Positions 29,065 through 38,057 of a stretch of DNA of 64,000 nt are shown one piece after another. Numbering within the stretch: the first letter of the stretch is position 1; every line of letters begins with the position of its first letter. Both the position numbers and the translations under genes were made by a program. The notes under the pieces were generated by a model. The model was not told the DNA's origin, did no database searches, and was given only the letters and a program-made list of their open reading frames with translations. The DNA is taken from assembly GCA_018524345.1 (NCBI GenBank), contig JADQAZ010000001.1:558001-622000 (forward strand). The letters run 5' to 3'. The DNA is from Harenicola maris. GTDB taxonomy: Bacteria; Pseudomonadota; Alphaproteobacteria; Rhodobacterales; Rhodobacteraceae.

Positions 29065-30611
29065 TGGACAACCTTCTGTCAATGATCACCTTTATCCCCG
29101 CGATTGCCGCGGTGATTTTGGCCCTCTTCCTGCGCGGTGACGACGAGGCGGCGCAGCGCAATGCCAAATGGCTTGCCCTGATTGCCACGGCGGCGACCTT
29201 CCTTGTTTCGCTGTTCCTGATTGCCCAGTTCGATGCCTCGAACCCCGGCTTTCAGTTTGTGGAAGAGCGCGAGTGGCTGCTTGGCCTGAAGTACAAGATG
29301 GGCGTGGACGGGATTTCGATCCTGTTTGTCATGCTCACCACCTTCCTGATGCCTTTGGTCATCTGGTCCTGCTGGGATGTGAAGGTGCGGGTGAAGGAAT
29401 ACATGATCGCCTTCCTGATGCTGGAAACGCTGATGCTTGGCGTGTTCTGTGCGCTTGATCTGGTGCTGTTCTATCTGTTCTTCGAGGCGGGCCTGATCCC
29501 GATGTTCCTGATCGTCGGTATCTGGGGCGGCAAAGAGCGGATCTATGCGGCGTTCAAGTTCTTCCTCTATACCTTCCTTGGCTCTGTCCTGATGCTGGTG
29601 GCGATGATCGCCATGTATGTGGATGCGGGGACAACGGATATTGCCCTGCTGCTGAAGCATCAGTTCGGGACCGAGAGCTTCTCCCTTCTGGGGATGCAGG
29701 TTGTTGGCGGGATGCAGACACTTTTGTTCCTTGCCTTCTTTGCCAGCTTTGCGGTGAAGATGCCGATGTGGCCGGTGCACACATGGTTGCCCGATGCGCA
29801 CGTGCAGGCCCCGACGGCGGGTTCTGTGGTGCTGGCGGCGATCCTGCTGAAGATGGGCGGCTACGGTTTCTTGCGCTTTAGCCTGCCGATGTTCCCTGTG
29901 GCCTCTGACCTTCTGGCGCCTGTGGTGCTGTGGATGTCGGCGATTGCGATTGTTTACACCTCGCTGGTGGCGCTTGCGCAGCAGGATATGAAGAAGCTGA
30001 TTGCTTACTCTTCTGTTGCCCACATGGGCTACGTCACCATGGGTATCTTTGCTGCGAACCAGCAGGGGATCGACGGGGCGATTTTCCAGATGATCAGCCA
30101 CGGCTTTATCTCTGGCGCGCTGTTCCTCTGTGTGGGCGTGATCTATGACCGGATGCACACCCGCGAGATTGACGCTTACGGCGGCCTTGTGAACCGGATG
30201 CCGGCCTATGCGCTGATCTTCATGTTCTTCACCATGGCCAATGTCGGCCTGCCGGGGACATCGGGCTTTGTCGGGGAATTCCTGACATTGATGGGTGTTT
30301 TTCAGGTCAACACTTGGGTTGCCGCAGTGGCCACCACTGGCGTGATCCTGTCGGCGGCCTATGCGCTGTGGCTCTATCGCCGGGTGATGTTGGGTGATCT
30401 GATCAAGGAAAGCCTGAAAGCCATCACCGACATGACCCCGCGGGAGAGAGCGATCTTCGCGCCGCTGGTTGTCATGACCCTTTTGCTGGGTGTTTACCCC
30501 GCGCTTGTAACGGACATCATCGGCCCCTCGGTCGCGGCATTGGTTGACCATCAATCCGCAGCGGCAGAGGCATTTTCCGCGACGATCCAAACGGCCGAGG
30601 GAGGCCACTGA
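29064..30611 (+). CDS. nuoM: NADH-quinone oxidoreductase subunit M
   Basis: A 515-residue antiporter-like subunit with about 14 helices. It has [20 protein letters not shown] with the key glutamate and [20 protein letters not shown]. The start overlaps the nuoL stop by one base (TAATG). It pumps protons in the membrane arm. Confidence 0.97.
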   Translation: MDNLLSMITFIPAIAAVILALFLRGDDEAAQRNAKWLALIATAATFLVSLFLIAQFDASNPGFQFVEEREWLLGLKYKMGVDGISILFVMLTTFLMPLVIWSCWDVKVRVKEYMIAFLMLETLMLGVFCALDLVLFYLFFEAGLIPMFLIVGIWGGKERIYAAFKFFLYTFLGSVLMLVAMIAMYVDAGTTDIALLLKHQFGTESFSLLGMQVVGGMQTLLFLAFFASFAVKMPMWPVHTWLPDAHVQAPTAGSVVLAAILLKMGGYGFLRFSLPMFPVASDLLAPVVLWMSAIAIVYTSLVALAQQDMKKLIAYSSVAHMGYVTMGIFAANQQGIDGAIFQMISHGFISGALFLCVGVIYDRMHTREIDAYGGLVNRMPAYALIFMFFTMANVGLPGTSGFVGEFLTLMGVFQVNTWVAAVATTGVILSAAYALWLYRRVMLGDLIKESLKAITDMTPRERAIFAPLVVMTLLLGVYPALVTDIIGPSVAALVDHQSAAAEAFSATIQTAEGGH

Positions 30612-32053
30612 TGACTGCAACTGATCTTGCCATTGTCCTGCCAGAGGTATTTCTGGCGCTTTTCGCAATAGGGTCGCTTTTGTTTGCGGCCTATACGGCC
30701 AAGGATGATCTTGGGCCGGCCCTGACATGGGCGACTGCGGCTGTTTTTGTGGGCATTGCCGGTTGGGTGGCCCTGTCGGGTGATACCAACCGCACCGCCT
30801 TTAACGGCATGTTCATCGACGATGGCTTTGCCCGTTTTGCCAAGGTGGTGGTGCTGTTGTCGGGCGCGGCTGTTCTGGTCATGACGCAGGAGTTCCTGAC
30901 CCGCCGCGGTTTGATGAAGTTTGAGTATCCGCTGCTGATCGCACTTGCGACGGTGGGGATGATGATGATGGTTTCTGCCGGGGACCTGATGGCGCTTTAT
31001 ATGGGGCTGGAGCTGCAGTCTCTGGCGCTTTATGTTGTGGCCGCCCTGCGCCGTGACAGCCCGCGCTCGACAGAGGCCGGTTTGAAGTATTTCGTGCTTG
31101 GGGCGCTGTCCTCGGGGATGCTGCTTTACGGGGCCTCGCTGGTCTATGGCTTTGCCGGGACAACGCAGTTTGCGGGGATCATCACCACGGCGGATGAGGG
31201 TGGCATGTCCATCGGTTTGCTGATCGGTCTGGTCTTTGTGATCTCCGGCCTTGCGTTCAAAGTCTCCGCCGCGCCGTTCCACATGTGGACGCCGGATGTT
31301 TACGAGGGCTCGCCCACGGCTGTGACGGCCTTCTTTGCCACCGCGCCCAAGGTTGCGGCCATGGCCCTGTTTGCCCGCGTGATGCATGACGCCTTTGGCA
31401 ATGCGGTTGGCGACTGGCAGCAGATCGTGGCCTTCCTTGCGGTGATCTCCATGTTCCTTGGCGCGATTGCGGCCATCGGGCAGAAGGACATGAAGCGACT
31501 GATGGCTTATTCCTCGATCGCGCATATGGGCTATGCCCTTGTGGGCCTTGCTGCTGGCACCGAGAAGGGTGTGAGCGCGATGCTGCTTTATATGGCGATC
31601 TATGTGACCATGAACATCGGCACCTTTGCCTTTATCCTGACGATGGAGCGGGACGGGGTGCATGCGACATCCATTGACGGTGTGCGCGGTCTGTCCAAGC
31701 GCGAGCCGATCAAGGCTTTGGCCCTGTTGGTTCTGCTCTTCTCGCTGGCCGGTGTGCCGCCGATGGTCGGCTTCTTTGGCAAGTTCGCGGTTCTGACCGC
31801 GGCGGTTGATGCGGGCCTTGGCTGGCTGGCGGTGGCGGGGGCAGTGGCCTCTGTGATCGGTGCCTATTACTATCTGCGCCTCGTGTATTTCATGTACTTT
31901 GGCGAGGAAACCGATGCGGCGATTGATGGCGCGATGCCAACGGTTCAGTGGGGCTTTCTTGTGGCCTCTGCTGCGCTGATGATCCTTGGGATCGTCAATC
32001 TGTTCGGTGTGGATGGCGCGGCGACTTTGGCCGCGATCACGCTGGTTAACTGA
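30611..32053 (+). CDS. nuoN: NADH-quinone oxidoreductase subunit N
   Basis: A 480-residue antiporter-like subunit with about 13 helices. It contains [20 protein letters not shown] and [20 protein letters not shown], both typical of NuoN. The start overlaps the nuoM stop by one base. It is the last complex I gene; birA follows with no gap. Confidence 0.97.
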   Translation: MTATDLAIVLPEVFLALFAIGSLLFAAYTAKDDLGPALTWATAAVFVGIAGWVALSGDTNRTAFNGMFIDDGFARFAKVVVLLSGAAVLVMTQEFLTRRGLMKFEYPLLIALATVGMMMMVSAGDLMALYMGLELQSLALYVVAALRRDSPRSTEAGLKYFVLGALSSGMLLYGASLVYGFAGTTQFAGIITTADEGGMSIGLLIGLVFVISGLAFKVSAAPFHMWTPDVYEGSPTAVTAFFATAPKVAAMALFARVMHDAFGNAVGDWQQIVAFLAVISMFLGAIAAIGQKDMKRLMAYSSIAHMGYALVGLAAGTEKGVSAMLLYMAIYVTMNIGTFAFILTMERDGVHATSIDGVRGLSKREPIKALALLVLLFSLAGVPPMVGFFGKFAVLTAAVDAGLGWLAVAGAVASVIGAYYYLRLVYFMYFGEETDAAIDGAMPTVQWGFLVASAALMILGIVNLFGVDGAATLAAITLVN

Positions 32054-32797
32054 TTGATACAGGCGCCAGACTGGCCGGGCGGAACCGCCCGGATTGTTTT
32101 GGATGAGGTCGACAGCACCATGGCCGAGGCGCGCAGACGCGCGCCCGGCCTTGGTGGCCCCACATGGATCATGGCGCATCATCAGGGCGCAGCCGTGGGG
32201 CGCCGAGGGCGGGCATGGGCCATGCCCGAGGGCAACTTTGCCGCTACTCTTGTCATACAGCCCGCAGGCACGCCTGCGCAGGCGGCGCTGCGGTCCTTTA
32301 CCGCTTCGCTTGCGCTTTATGATGCGGTGCGCGATTTTGCCCCCGCCGCGGCCCTCGCGCTGAAATGGCCCAATGATGTTTTGCTGTCCGGGGGGAAGCT
32401 GGCGGGGATTTTGCTTGAGAATAACCCGCCGCATCTGTCCATCGGGATCGGGGTGAATCTTGCCGCCGCGCCGGACCCCGCCGAGGTGGAGGAGGGCGCG
32501 CTGCGCCCCGTGAGCCTTGCCGGTTCCATAACAGCGCCCCCCCCCGATCCGGAGGCCTTCCTGTCCCATCTTGCCGCCGCCTTTGCCGCGCATGAGGCGC
32601 AGTTCGCGGCCTATGGCTTTGCCCCGCTGCGCAGCCTTTGGCTCTCCCGTGCGGCGCGCCTTGGGGAGGCCATTCGCGTGCGCACGACGCAGGCCGAAAC
32701 CCATGGCACCTTTGAGACGATTGACGCGGATGGCAACCTTGTCCTCTTGACGCCCAAGGGCAGGCAGTCCATCCCCGCTGGGGACGTCTATTTCTAG
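32054..32797 (+). CDS. birA: Biotin--[acetyl-CoA-carboxylase] ligase
   Basis: A 247-residue ligase that attaches biotin to carboxylases, such as LiuD here. VDSTMAEARRRAP, GRRGRAWAMPEGNFAATL and KWPNDVLLSGGKLAGILLE are the class signatures. It lacks the N-terminal helix-turn-helix of bifunctional BirA, so it should not act as a repressor. The TTG at 32054 directly follows the nuoN stop; no ATG lies nearby in frame, so the exact start is uncertain. Confidence 0.88.
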   Translation: MIQAPDWPGGTARIVLDEVDSTMAEARRRAPGLGGPTWIMAHHQGAAVGRRGRAWAMPEGNFAATLVIQPAGTPAQAALRSFTASLALYDAVRDFAPAAALALKWPNDVLLSGGKLAGILLENNPPHLSIGIGVNLAAAPDPAEVEEGALRPVSLAGSITAPPPDPEAFLSHLAAAFAAHEAQFAAYGFAPLRSLWLSRAARLGEAIRVRTTQAETHGTFETIDADGNLVLLTPKGRQSIPAGDVYF

Positions 32798-32809
32798 GGG
32801 GGAATACCC

Positions 32810-33586
32810 ATGCTTTTGTGCATTGATTGCGGTAATACAAATACTGTTTTCTCGATTTGGGACGGGGCCAAGTTTCTTGTGACCCTGCGGACCTCGACCG
32901 AGCATCAACGCACGGCGGACCAGTATTTCGTCTGGATGTCGCAGCTGATGGAGCACTACAAGCTGCCGATGGACATTGACGAGGTGATCATCTCCTCGAC
33001 CGTGCCGCGGGTGGTGTTCAACCTGCGGGTCTTTGCCGACCGGTTCTTTAACGCCCGCCCCTTGGTGGTGGGCCGCGATGATTGCGCCTTGCCCCATGCG
33101 CCGCGGGTGGATGCGGGCACGGCCGTGGGGCCGGACCGCTTGGTGAACACCGCCGGGGCCTTTGATAAATACGGGGGCAATCTGATTGTCGTGGACTTTG
33201 GCACCGCCACCACCTTTGACGTTGTGGCCTCTGACGGGGCCTATGTGGGCGGGGTGATTGCACCGGGGGTCAATACCTCTATGCTGGCCCTGCATCAGGC
33301 GGCTGCGGCCCTGCCGCATGTGGATGTGACCAAGCCGGAAAAGGCGATCGGTACGAATACTGTTGGCTGTATGCAGGCCGGGGTGTTTTGGGGCTATGTC
33401 GGGTTGGTCAATGGGATCACCGGACAGATTAAGGATGAATACGGCGCGCCGATGCGCGTGATATCGACCGGCGGCCTTGCGCCTTTGTTTGCGCAGGGGA
33501 ACGCCAAATTTGATGAATTTGATGACACGCTAACGATGCACGGGCTGACCGTGATCCATGCGTTCAATAAGGAAAATAAAGACTGA
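32810..33586 (+). CDS. coaX: Type III pantothenate kinase
   Basis: A 258-residue kinase that phosphorylates pantothenate, the first step to coenzyme A. The N-terminal CIDCGNTNTVF is the phosphate-binding loop. GPDRLVNTAGAF and VVDFGTATTFDVV are the other conserved sites. It follows birA by 12 bases and overlaps rnj by one. Confidence 0.93.
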   Translation: MLLCIDCGNTNTVFSIWDGAKFLVTLRTSTEHQRTADQYFVWMSQLMEHYKLPMDIDEVIISSTVPRVVFNLRVFADRFFNARPLVVGRDDCALPHAPRVDAGTAVGPDRLVNTAGAFDKYGGNLIVVDFGTATTFDVVASDGAYVGGVIAPGVNTSMLALHQAAAALPHVDVTKPEKAIGTNTVGCMQAGVFWGYVGLVNGITGQIKDEYGAPMRVISTGGLAPLFAQGNAKFDEFDDTLTMHGLTVIHAFNKENKD

Positions 33587-35253
33587 TGAGCAGTTCTGAG
33601 AGATTGATTTACCTGCCCCTAGGCGGCGCGGGTGAGGTGGGCATGAATGCCTATGTGTATGGCTATGGCCGCCCTGGCAAGGAACGTTACCTGCTGGTGG
33701 ACCTTGGGGTGACCTTCCCCGATATGGACGGCACGCCGGGGGTGGATTTGATCTTCCCCGATATGGCTTGGCTGATCGAGCGGCGCGACCGTTTGGACGG
33801 GATCGTGATCACCCACGGGCATGAGGACCACATCGGTGCCCTCGGGCATTTCTGGAACGAGCTGCGCGTGCCTGTCTATTGCCGCAGGTTCACCGGCGCC
33901 CTTGCCGCCCGCAAGATGGAGGAGCACGGCGCCGACTTCAACGCGATCGAGATTGTGCAGCCCTATCCCGCGATGACCAAGGCGGGGCCGTTCAAGTTCT
34001 CCATGGTGCCGCTGTCCCATTCGATTCCCGAAAGCTCCGGCGTTTTGATCGAGACCCCGGCGGGGCGGATCATGCATTCGGGCGACTTCAAGCTCGACGG
34101 CTCCCCCGTGGTGGGGGAGGCCTTCGATGCGGAGATGTTCGACGGCATCGCCAAGAAGGGGATCAAGGTTCTGACATGCGACAGCACCAATGTTGGCGTG
34201 AACCACCCCGGGCGGTCGGAATCCACCGTTGGCCCGGCGATCACCGATCTGGTCAAAGGGGCCAGCGGCATGGTCGTTGCCACGACCTTTGCCAGCAACG
34301 TTGCGCGGGTCAAAACCCTTGCCGAGGCGGGGGTGGCTGCTGGTCGTTCTGTCTGCCTTCTGGGGCGGGCGATGCAGCGTATGGTGGCCACGGCGAAGGA
34401 GACCGGCGTTCTGACCGATTTCCCCAACACGGTGCCTTCGGAAGAGGCTGTTCAGATCCCGCGCGAGAACCTGATGCTGATCGTGACCGGATCGCAGGGG
34501 GAGCGCCGCGCGGCCTCGGCGCAGCTGAGCCGTGGCAAGTATCTGGGCCTGAAGCTGGCGCAGGGCGATATGTTCCTGTTCTCGTCCAAGACCATTCCGG
34601 GCAACGAGCGCGGCGTGCTGCGCATCGTGAATGCCTATTCGGAGATGGGCGTGGATGTGGTGGATGACAGTTCCGGCGATTACCACGTGTCGGGCCATGC
34701 GAATGGCCCCGATTTGCAGGCCTTCCGCGAGCTGATGCACCCCGAGATGGTCGTGCCGATGCATGGCGAGCACCGGATGCTGCGCAAGCATGCAGAGCAG
34801 GCGCAGGCCTCTGGCACGCCCTCGATCATTGCGGTGAACGGCACCATGGTTGACCTGACAGGGCCGGTGCCCGAGGTCGCGGAATACATCGAGACCGGGC
34901 GGGTTTACCTTGACGGTGCGGTGAAGGTTGGCGCGATGGATGGCATCGTGCGCTCGCGCCTGAAGATGGCGATGAACGGCCATGTTCTGGTGACGCTGAT
35001 CCTTGAAAATGACGAGCCCTTGGGCGAGCCATGGGCGGAGATTTCGGGGCTGGCCGAGGTGGGCCGCTCCAATGCGCCGCTGGCCGAGGTGATCGAGGCA
35101 GATGTGGACCAGTTCCTTGGCCGCGCGGGTGACGCCACCCTTGCCGATGACGACAAGATCGAGGAGCAGATTCACCGCATCGTGCGGCAAGCATGCTCCA
35201 AGGAGATCGGCAAGAAGCCCGAGGTGACGGTTGTGACCAGCCGCCTGACCTAA
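33586..35253 (+). CDS. rnj: Ribonuclease J
   Basis: A 555-residue metallo-beta-lactamase/beta-CASP ribonuclease. The zinc site is HGHEDH at residues 77-82, with a later SGDFKLDGSPV. The beta-CASP and C-terminal dimerisation parts follow. In alphaproteobacteria RNase J matures 23S rRNA and degrades mRNA 5' ends. It is the last gene of the nuo-birA-coaX-rnj run and is followed by a strong terminator. Confidence 0.93.
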   Translation: MSSSERLIYLPLGGAGEVGMNAYVYGYGRPGKERYLLVDLGVTFPDMDGTPGVDLIFPDMAWLIERRDRLDGIVITHGHEDHIGALGHFWNELRVPVYCRRFTGALAARKMEEHGADFNAIEIVQPYPAMTKAGPFKFSMVPLSHSIPESSGVLIETPAGRIMHSGDFKLDGSPVVGEAFDAEMFDGIAKKGIKVLTCDSTNVGVNHPGRSESTVGPAITDLVKGASGMVVATTFASNVARVKTLAEAGVAAGRSVCLLGRAMQRMVATAKETGVLTDFPNTVPSEEAVQIPRENLMLIVTGSQGERRAASAQLSRGKYLGLKLAQGDMFLFSSKTIPGNERGVLRIVNAYSEMGVDVVDDSSGDYHVSGHANGPDLQAFRELMHPEMVVPMHGEHRMLRKHAEQAQASGTPSIIAVNGTMVDLTGPVPEVAEYIETGRVYLDGAVKVGAMDGIVRSRLKMAMNGHVLVTLILENDEPLGEPWAEISGLAEVGRSNAPLAEVIEADVDQFLGRAGDATLADDDKIEEQIHRIVRQACSKEIGKKPEVTVVTSRLT

Positions 35254-35270
35254 GGCCGCTTGGCCTGAAA

Positions 35271-35313
35271 ACAAAAACGCCCGCGCAGAGCGATCTGCGC
35301 GGGCGTTTTTTGT
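35271..35313. terminator. Bidirectional intrinsic terminator
   Basis: The stem GCCCGCGCAGA/TCTGCGCGGGC (11 bp, loop GCGA) is flanked by an A-rich left side and GTTTTTTG on the right. It therefore terminates rnj on the plus strand and the DEAD-box gene on the minus strand. It is the clearest intrinsic terminator in the window. Confidence 0.93.
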
Positions 35314-35328
35314 TTCTGATGCGGGGGG

Positions 35329-36837
35329 TTAGCCTGCCTTGCGGTCCTCAAAGCTGAGCGCGATGAAATCCGGCATGTGATCGCCAAGGCCGGGTTTGCC
35401 GTCGCCCTTGGGCTCCTGGTTGCGGCCACGGCCACGTCCGCCGCGAGAGCGGCTGCGGCTGGGTTTGTCCTCGCTGGCGGCGGGTGTTGCCTCCGCCTCT
35501 GGCGTCGGCTCCGCGGGGGCTGTCTCTGCCGGTGCGGCCTCTGCTACGCTCTCGGCGGCGGCTTCGGCCTTGGGGGCCTCATCCTTCTTGCGGGAGCGCG
35601 AGCGGGTTCTTGTGCGCTTTGGCTTGTCCTCTGCGGGGGCCTCTGCGGCCTCTGCCGGGGCAGGGGCCTCCGCCGCGGGGGCAGAGCCGCCAAGCGGGTT
35701 CTCAATGCGCGGGATGCTGGTTTCGACAAGACGTTCGATATCGTCGAAGTTCTTCTCGTCGCGCGGCTCGCAGATCATGAATGTCTTGCCGCTCTTGCCG
35801 GCGCGGCCGGTGCGGCCGATGCGGTGCACATAGTCCTCGGCGTGGCTGGGGACGTCAAAGTTGAACACATGTGAGACATCGGGAATGTCGAGGCCGCGGG
35901 CGGCCACATCCGATGCGACGAGGAACTGGATCGTGCCATCGCGGAACCCGTCGAGGGTTTTCATGCGGTGGGATTGATCCAGATCGCCGTGGATCGGCTC
36001 TGCGTTCATGCCGTATTTCTTCATCGACTTGGCAACGATATCGACGTCAACCTTGCGGTTACAGAAGATGATCGCGTTGGAGCATCCCTCACCCTCGGAT
36101 TCGATCAAGGCCCTGAGAAGCTTGCGCTTTTCACTTGCCGCGCGGTCGCGGCGGGAGCCTTTGAACATCACCACGCCCTGAGTGATATTCTCGTTCGTCG
36201 TGGCCGCACGGGCAACTTCGATACGCTCGGGGTTGGAGAGGAACATATTGGTGATCCGCTCGATCTCTGGCGCCATGGTGGCCGAGAAGAACAGGGTTTG
36301 GCGGGTAAAGGGCGTGAGGCCGAAAATGCGTTCGATATCGGGGATAAAGCCCATGTCGAGCATCCGGTCGGCCTCATCCACGACCATGATTTTCACGTCC
36401 GACAGGATCAGTTTGCCGCGCTCGAAATGGTCAAGCAGGCGGCCGGGAGTGGCGATCAGAACGTCAACGCCGCGGTCGATCAGCTTGTCCTGCTCGCCAA
36501 AGCTGACGCCGCCGATCAGCAGGGCTTTGGTCAGCTTGGTGTGTTTTGCATAGAGGTCGAAGTTCTCTGCAACCTGCGCCGCGAGTTCGCGGGTGGGGGC
36601 CAGAACGAGGCTGCGCGGCATGCGCGCCCGCGCCCGGCCACGGCCAAGGTTGCAGATCATAGGAAGGGTGAAGCTGGCGGTTTTGCCAGTGCCGGTTTGG
36701 GCGATGCCCAGAACGTCGCGCCCAAGCAGGGCAGGCGGGATGGCGCCAGCCTGAATTGGGGTCGGGGTGTCGTAGCCCACTTCTTCGATGGCTTTAAGAA
36801 CCTTCGGGGAGAGGTCCAGGTCGGAAAATTTGGTCAT
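35329..36837 (-). CDS. DEAD/DEAH-box RNA helicase (RhlE-like)
   Basis: A 502-residue helicase. The Q motif (FSDLDLSPKVLKAI to TPIQ), AQTGTGKT, DEAD, SAT and HRIGRTGR are in order over residues 1-370. The tail (about 400-502) is Ala/Glu/Pro-rich with Arg-Ser clusters (RTRTRSRSRKK and GGRGRGRN), the kind of disordered RNA-binding tail found in RhlE-type helicases. It unwinds structured RNA, often in cold or ribosome assembly. The upstream leader of about 170 bp contains a CCCCGCG/CGCGGGG hairpin. Confidence 0.9.
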   Translation of the reverse strand: MTKFSDLDLSPKVLKAIEEVGYDTPTPIQAGAIPPALLGRDVLGIAQTGTGKTASFTLPMICNLGRGRARARMPRSLVLAPTRELAAQVAENFDLYAKHTKLTKALLIGGVSFGEQDKLIDRGVDVLIATPGRLLDHFERGKLILSDVKIMVVDEADRMLDMGFIPDIERIFGLTPFTRQTLFFSATMAPEIERITNMFLSNPERIEVARAATTNENITQGVVMFKGSRRDRAASEKRKLLRALIESEGEGCSNAIIFCNRKVDVDIVAKSMKKYGMNAEPIHGDLDQSHRMKTLDGFRDGTIQFLVASDVAARGLDIPDVSHVFNFDVPSHAEDYVHRIGRTGRAGKSGKTFMICEPRDEKNFDDIERLVETSIPRIENPLGGSAPAAEAPAPAEAAEAPAEDKPKRTRTRSRSRKKDEAPKAEAAAESVAEAAPAETAPAEPTPEAEATPAASEDKPSRSRSRGGRGRGRNQEPKGDGKPGLGDHMPDFIALSFEDRKAG

Positions 36838-36906
36838 ATATGTCCGTTACTTGGCAGAAATCTGCGTGCGTTCGGGACGTAAATTGACTGCCGCCCCGGC
36901 GAATTG

Positions 36907-36937
36907 CCCCGCGCGCATCGCGAGGCCTGTCGCGGGG
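36907..36937. other. Hairpin in the DEAD-box gene leader region
   Basis: CCCCGCG and CGCGGGG form a 7-bp stem with a 17-base loop, 70-100 bases upstream of the helicase ATG on the minus strand. It may be a leader structure or the end of the upstream orphan gene transcript. Evidence is only the symmetry. Confidence 0.35.
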
Positions 36938-37004
36938 TGTAGCCGAGCGGGGCGGAAAGGTCAATCTTTGCGGTGTTTTAGGGGGAAATCGGTGCTTTTA
37001 CGCC

Positions 37005-37952
37005 CTACCACCAGCCCGCCGCGTTGTCCCCCGGGACCTTGGTGGCCTCATAGGTTTCGTTCAACTCGCGCCCAAGTGCGGCGACGGCTTCTAATGCGTG
37101 GAAGAGGGCGGTGAACTGTTGCCGCGCGCCGGGGCGTTCAAGCTCCTCGGCAAGGATGCGGGCCTCCGACTTGCCGATGATGATGCCGCTCATCTCATAC
37201 AGGCGGATGATGTCCTCTGCGCCCTGTTTGGTATTGTGGATGATGCCGGCGGTCCCGAATTTGACCGAAGCCATCCCGAGGCTGGAAGCGAGGATTTTCA
37301 ACATCGCGAAAAGCCCGTCGTCCATCGCCCCGGTCCAGCCGCCAATGAGCCCGCCAGCGATGGAGGCGAGGGCCTCCATCGTGATGCCATCGGGGATACG
37401 GGTCATGGCCTCCCATCCCGCATGCGCGAAAAGCTGCATCAGGATGCGGTAGTTCACAGGGCAATGTTTTCGCATCCAATCAAGGGCATGGAGGGCGATA
37501 TTCAGGTGGCCTGCCACGGCATCTACTGCGGCGCGATTTTCGGAATAGAAGATAGTGAACTTGATCACCAGCGGGGTGACGACGACAAGGCCGGTGACAA
37601 TCGGGCCGCCGAGGCCGGTGCCCAGACCGATGCAGAAATTCGCCATCGCGGTGGCAACGGGCACGATGTATTTGGTGCGGTCGTAGAGGTCACGGGCCAG
37701 CGAATCCCAAGCCATGTTGGTGGCAAAGGCCTGTAGGCCCATGGCCTTGAGCTTGTTCTTGTGCAGGTAATATACCCAAGGGGAGGCGGCGCCGATAATG
37801 ACCTGTTCGGAGCGTAGATCGACGGTTCCGACCGGGATAGAGACCTTTCCCATGCTTGTCTGGTAATCGATGGGTTGAACGAAGGCTAGAAATTCACGTG
37901 CTTTTTCAAGGGCTTCTTTTCCCTCGGCAATAGTATTCACAGTATAGGCCAT
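37005..37952 (-). CDS. Orphan protein with glycine-rich hydrophobic segments
   Basis: A 315-residue protein that I cannot place in a family. Residues 95-136 form a long hydrophobic stretch with many glycines (CIGLGTGLGGPIVTGLVVV), and 195-240 a second one (ALASIAGGLIGGWTGAMDDG). There is no signal peptide. AGGAAA lies six bases before the ATG. The first 100 bases are more AT-rich than the surroundings, hinting at acquisition. Helical glycine-rich pairs like these occur in membrane-inserting proteins such as colicin-like or other pore-forming proteins, but no motif proves that here. Neighbours are unrelated housekeeping genes. Confidence 0.65.
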   Translation of the reverse strand: MAYTVNTIAEGKEALEKAREFLAFVQPIDYQTSMGKVSIPVGTVDLRSEQVIIGAASPWVYYLHKNKLKAMGLQAFATNMAWDSLARDLYDRTKYIVPVATAMANFCIGLGTGLGGPIVTGLVVVTPLVIKFTIFYSENRAAVDAVAGHLNIALHALDWMRKHCPVNYRILMQLFAHAGWEAMTRIPDGITMEALASIAGGLIGGWTGAMDDGLFAMLKILASSLGMASVKFGTAGIIHNTKQGAEDIIRLYEMSGIIIGKSEARILAEELERPGARQQFTALFHALEAVAALGRELNETYEATKVPGDNAAGWW

Positions 37953-37990
37953 TAAGATTTCCTAAAGGGTTGTTCAAAGAGATTTAAAAT

Positions 37991-38018
37991 ATGGGCCGCA
38001 TAATATGCAGCGGCCCAT
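37991..38018 (-). terminator. Hairpin terminator after prfC
   Basis: ATGGGCCGC and GCGGCCCAT form a perfect 9-bp stem with a 10-base loop. On the minus strand it is followed by an ATTTTAAAT tract, 40 bases after the prfC stop and before the orphan gene. Confidence 0.65.
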
Positions 38019-38057
38019 TCTTTGACAACTTGGCCTTTAGACCGTCATTTTCTGCCT

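Noticed and set aside
27316-29082. A 588-residue minus-strand frame over nuoL
   Set aside because: Shadow of nuoL; no homology, and no ribosome site was found at its start.
30551-33319. A 922-residue open frame on the minus strand over nuoN, birA and coaX
   Set aside because: Same artefact of strong GC3 bias; the composition is Arg/His/Gln-rich and the plus-strand genes are certain.
36838-37004. tRNA-like string TGTAGCCGAGCGGGG near 36941
   Set aside because: No acceptor stem, T-loop or anticodon arm can be folded around it.
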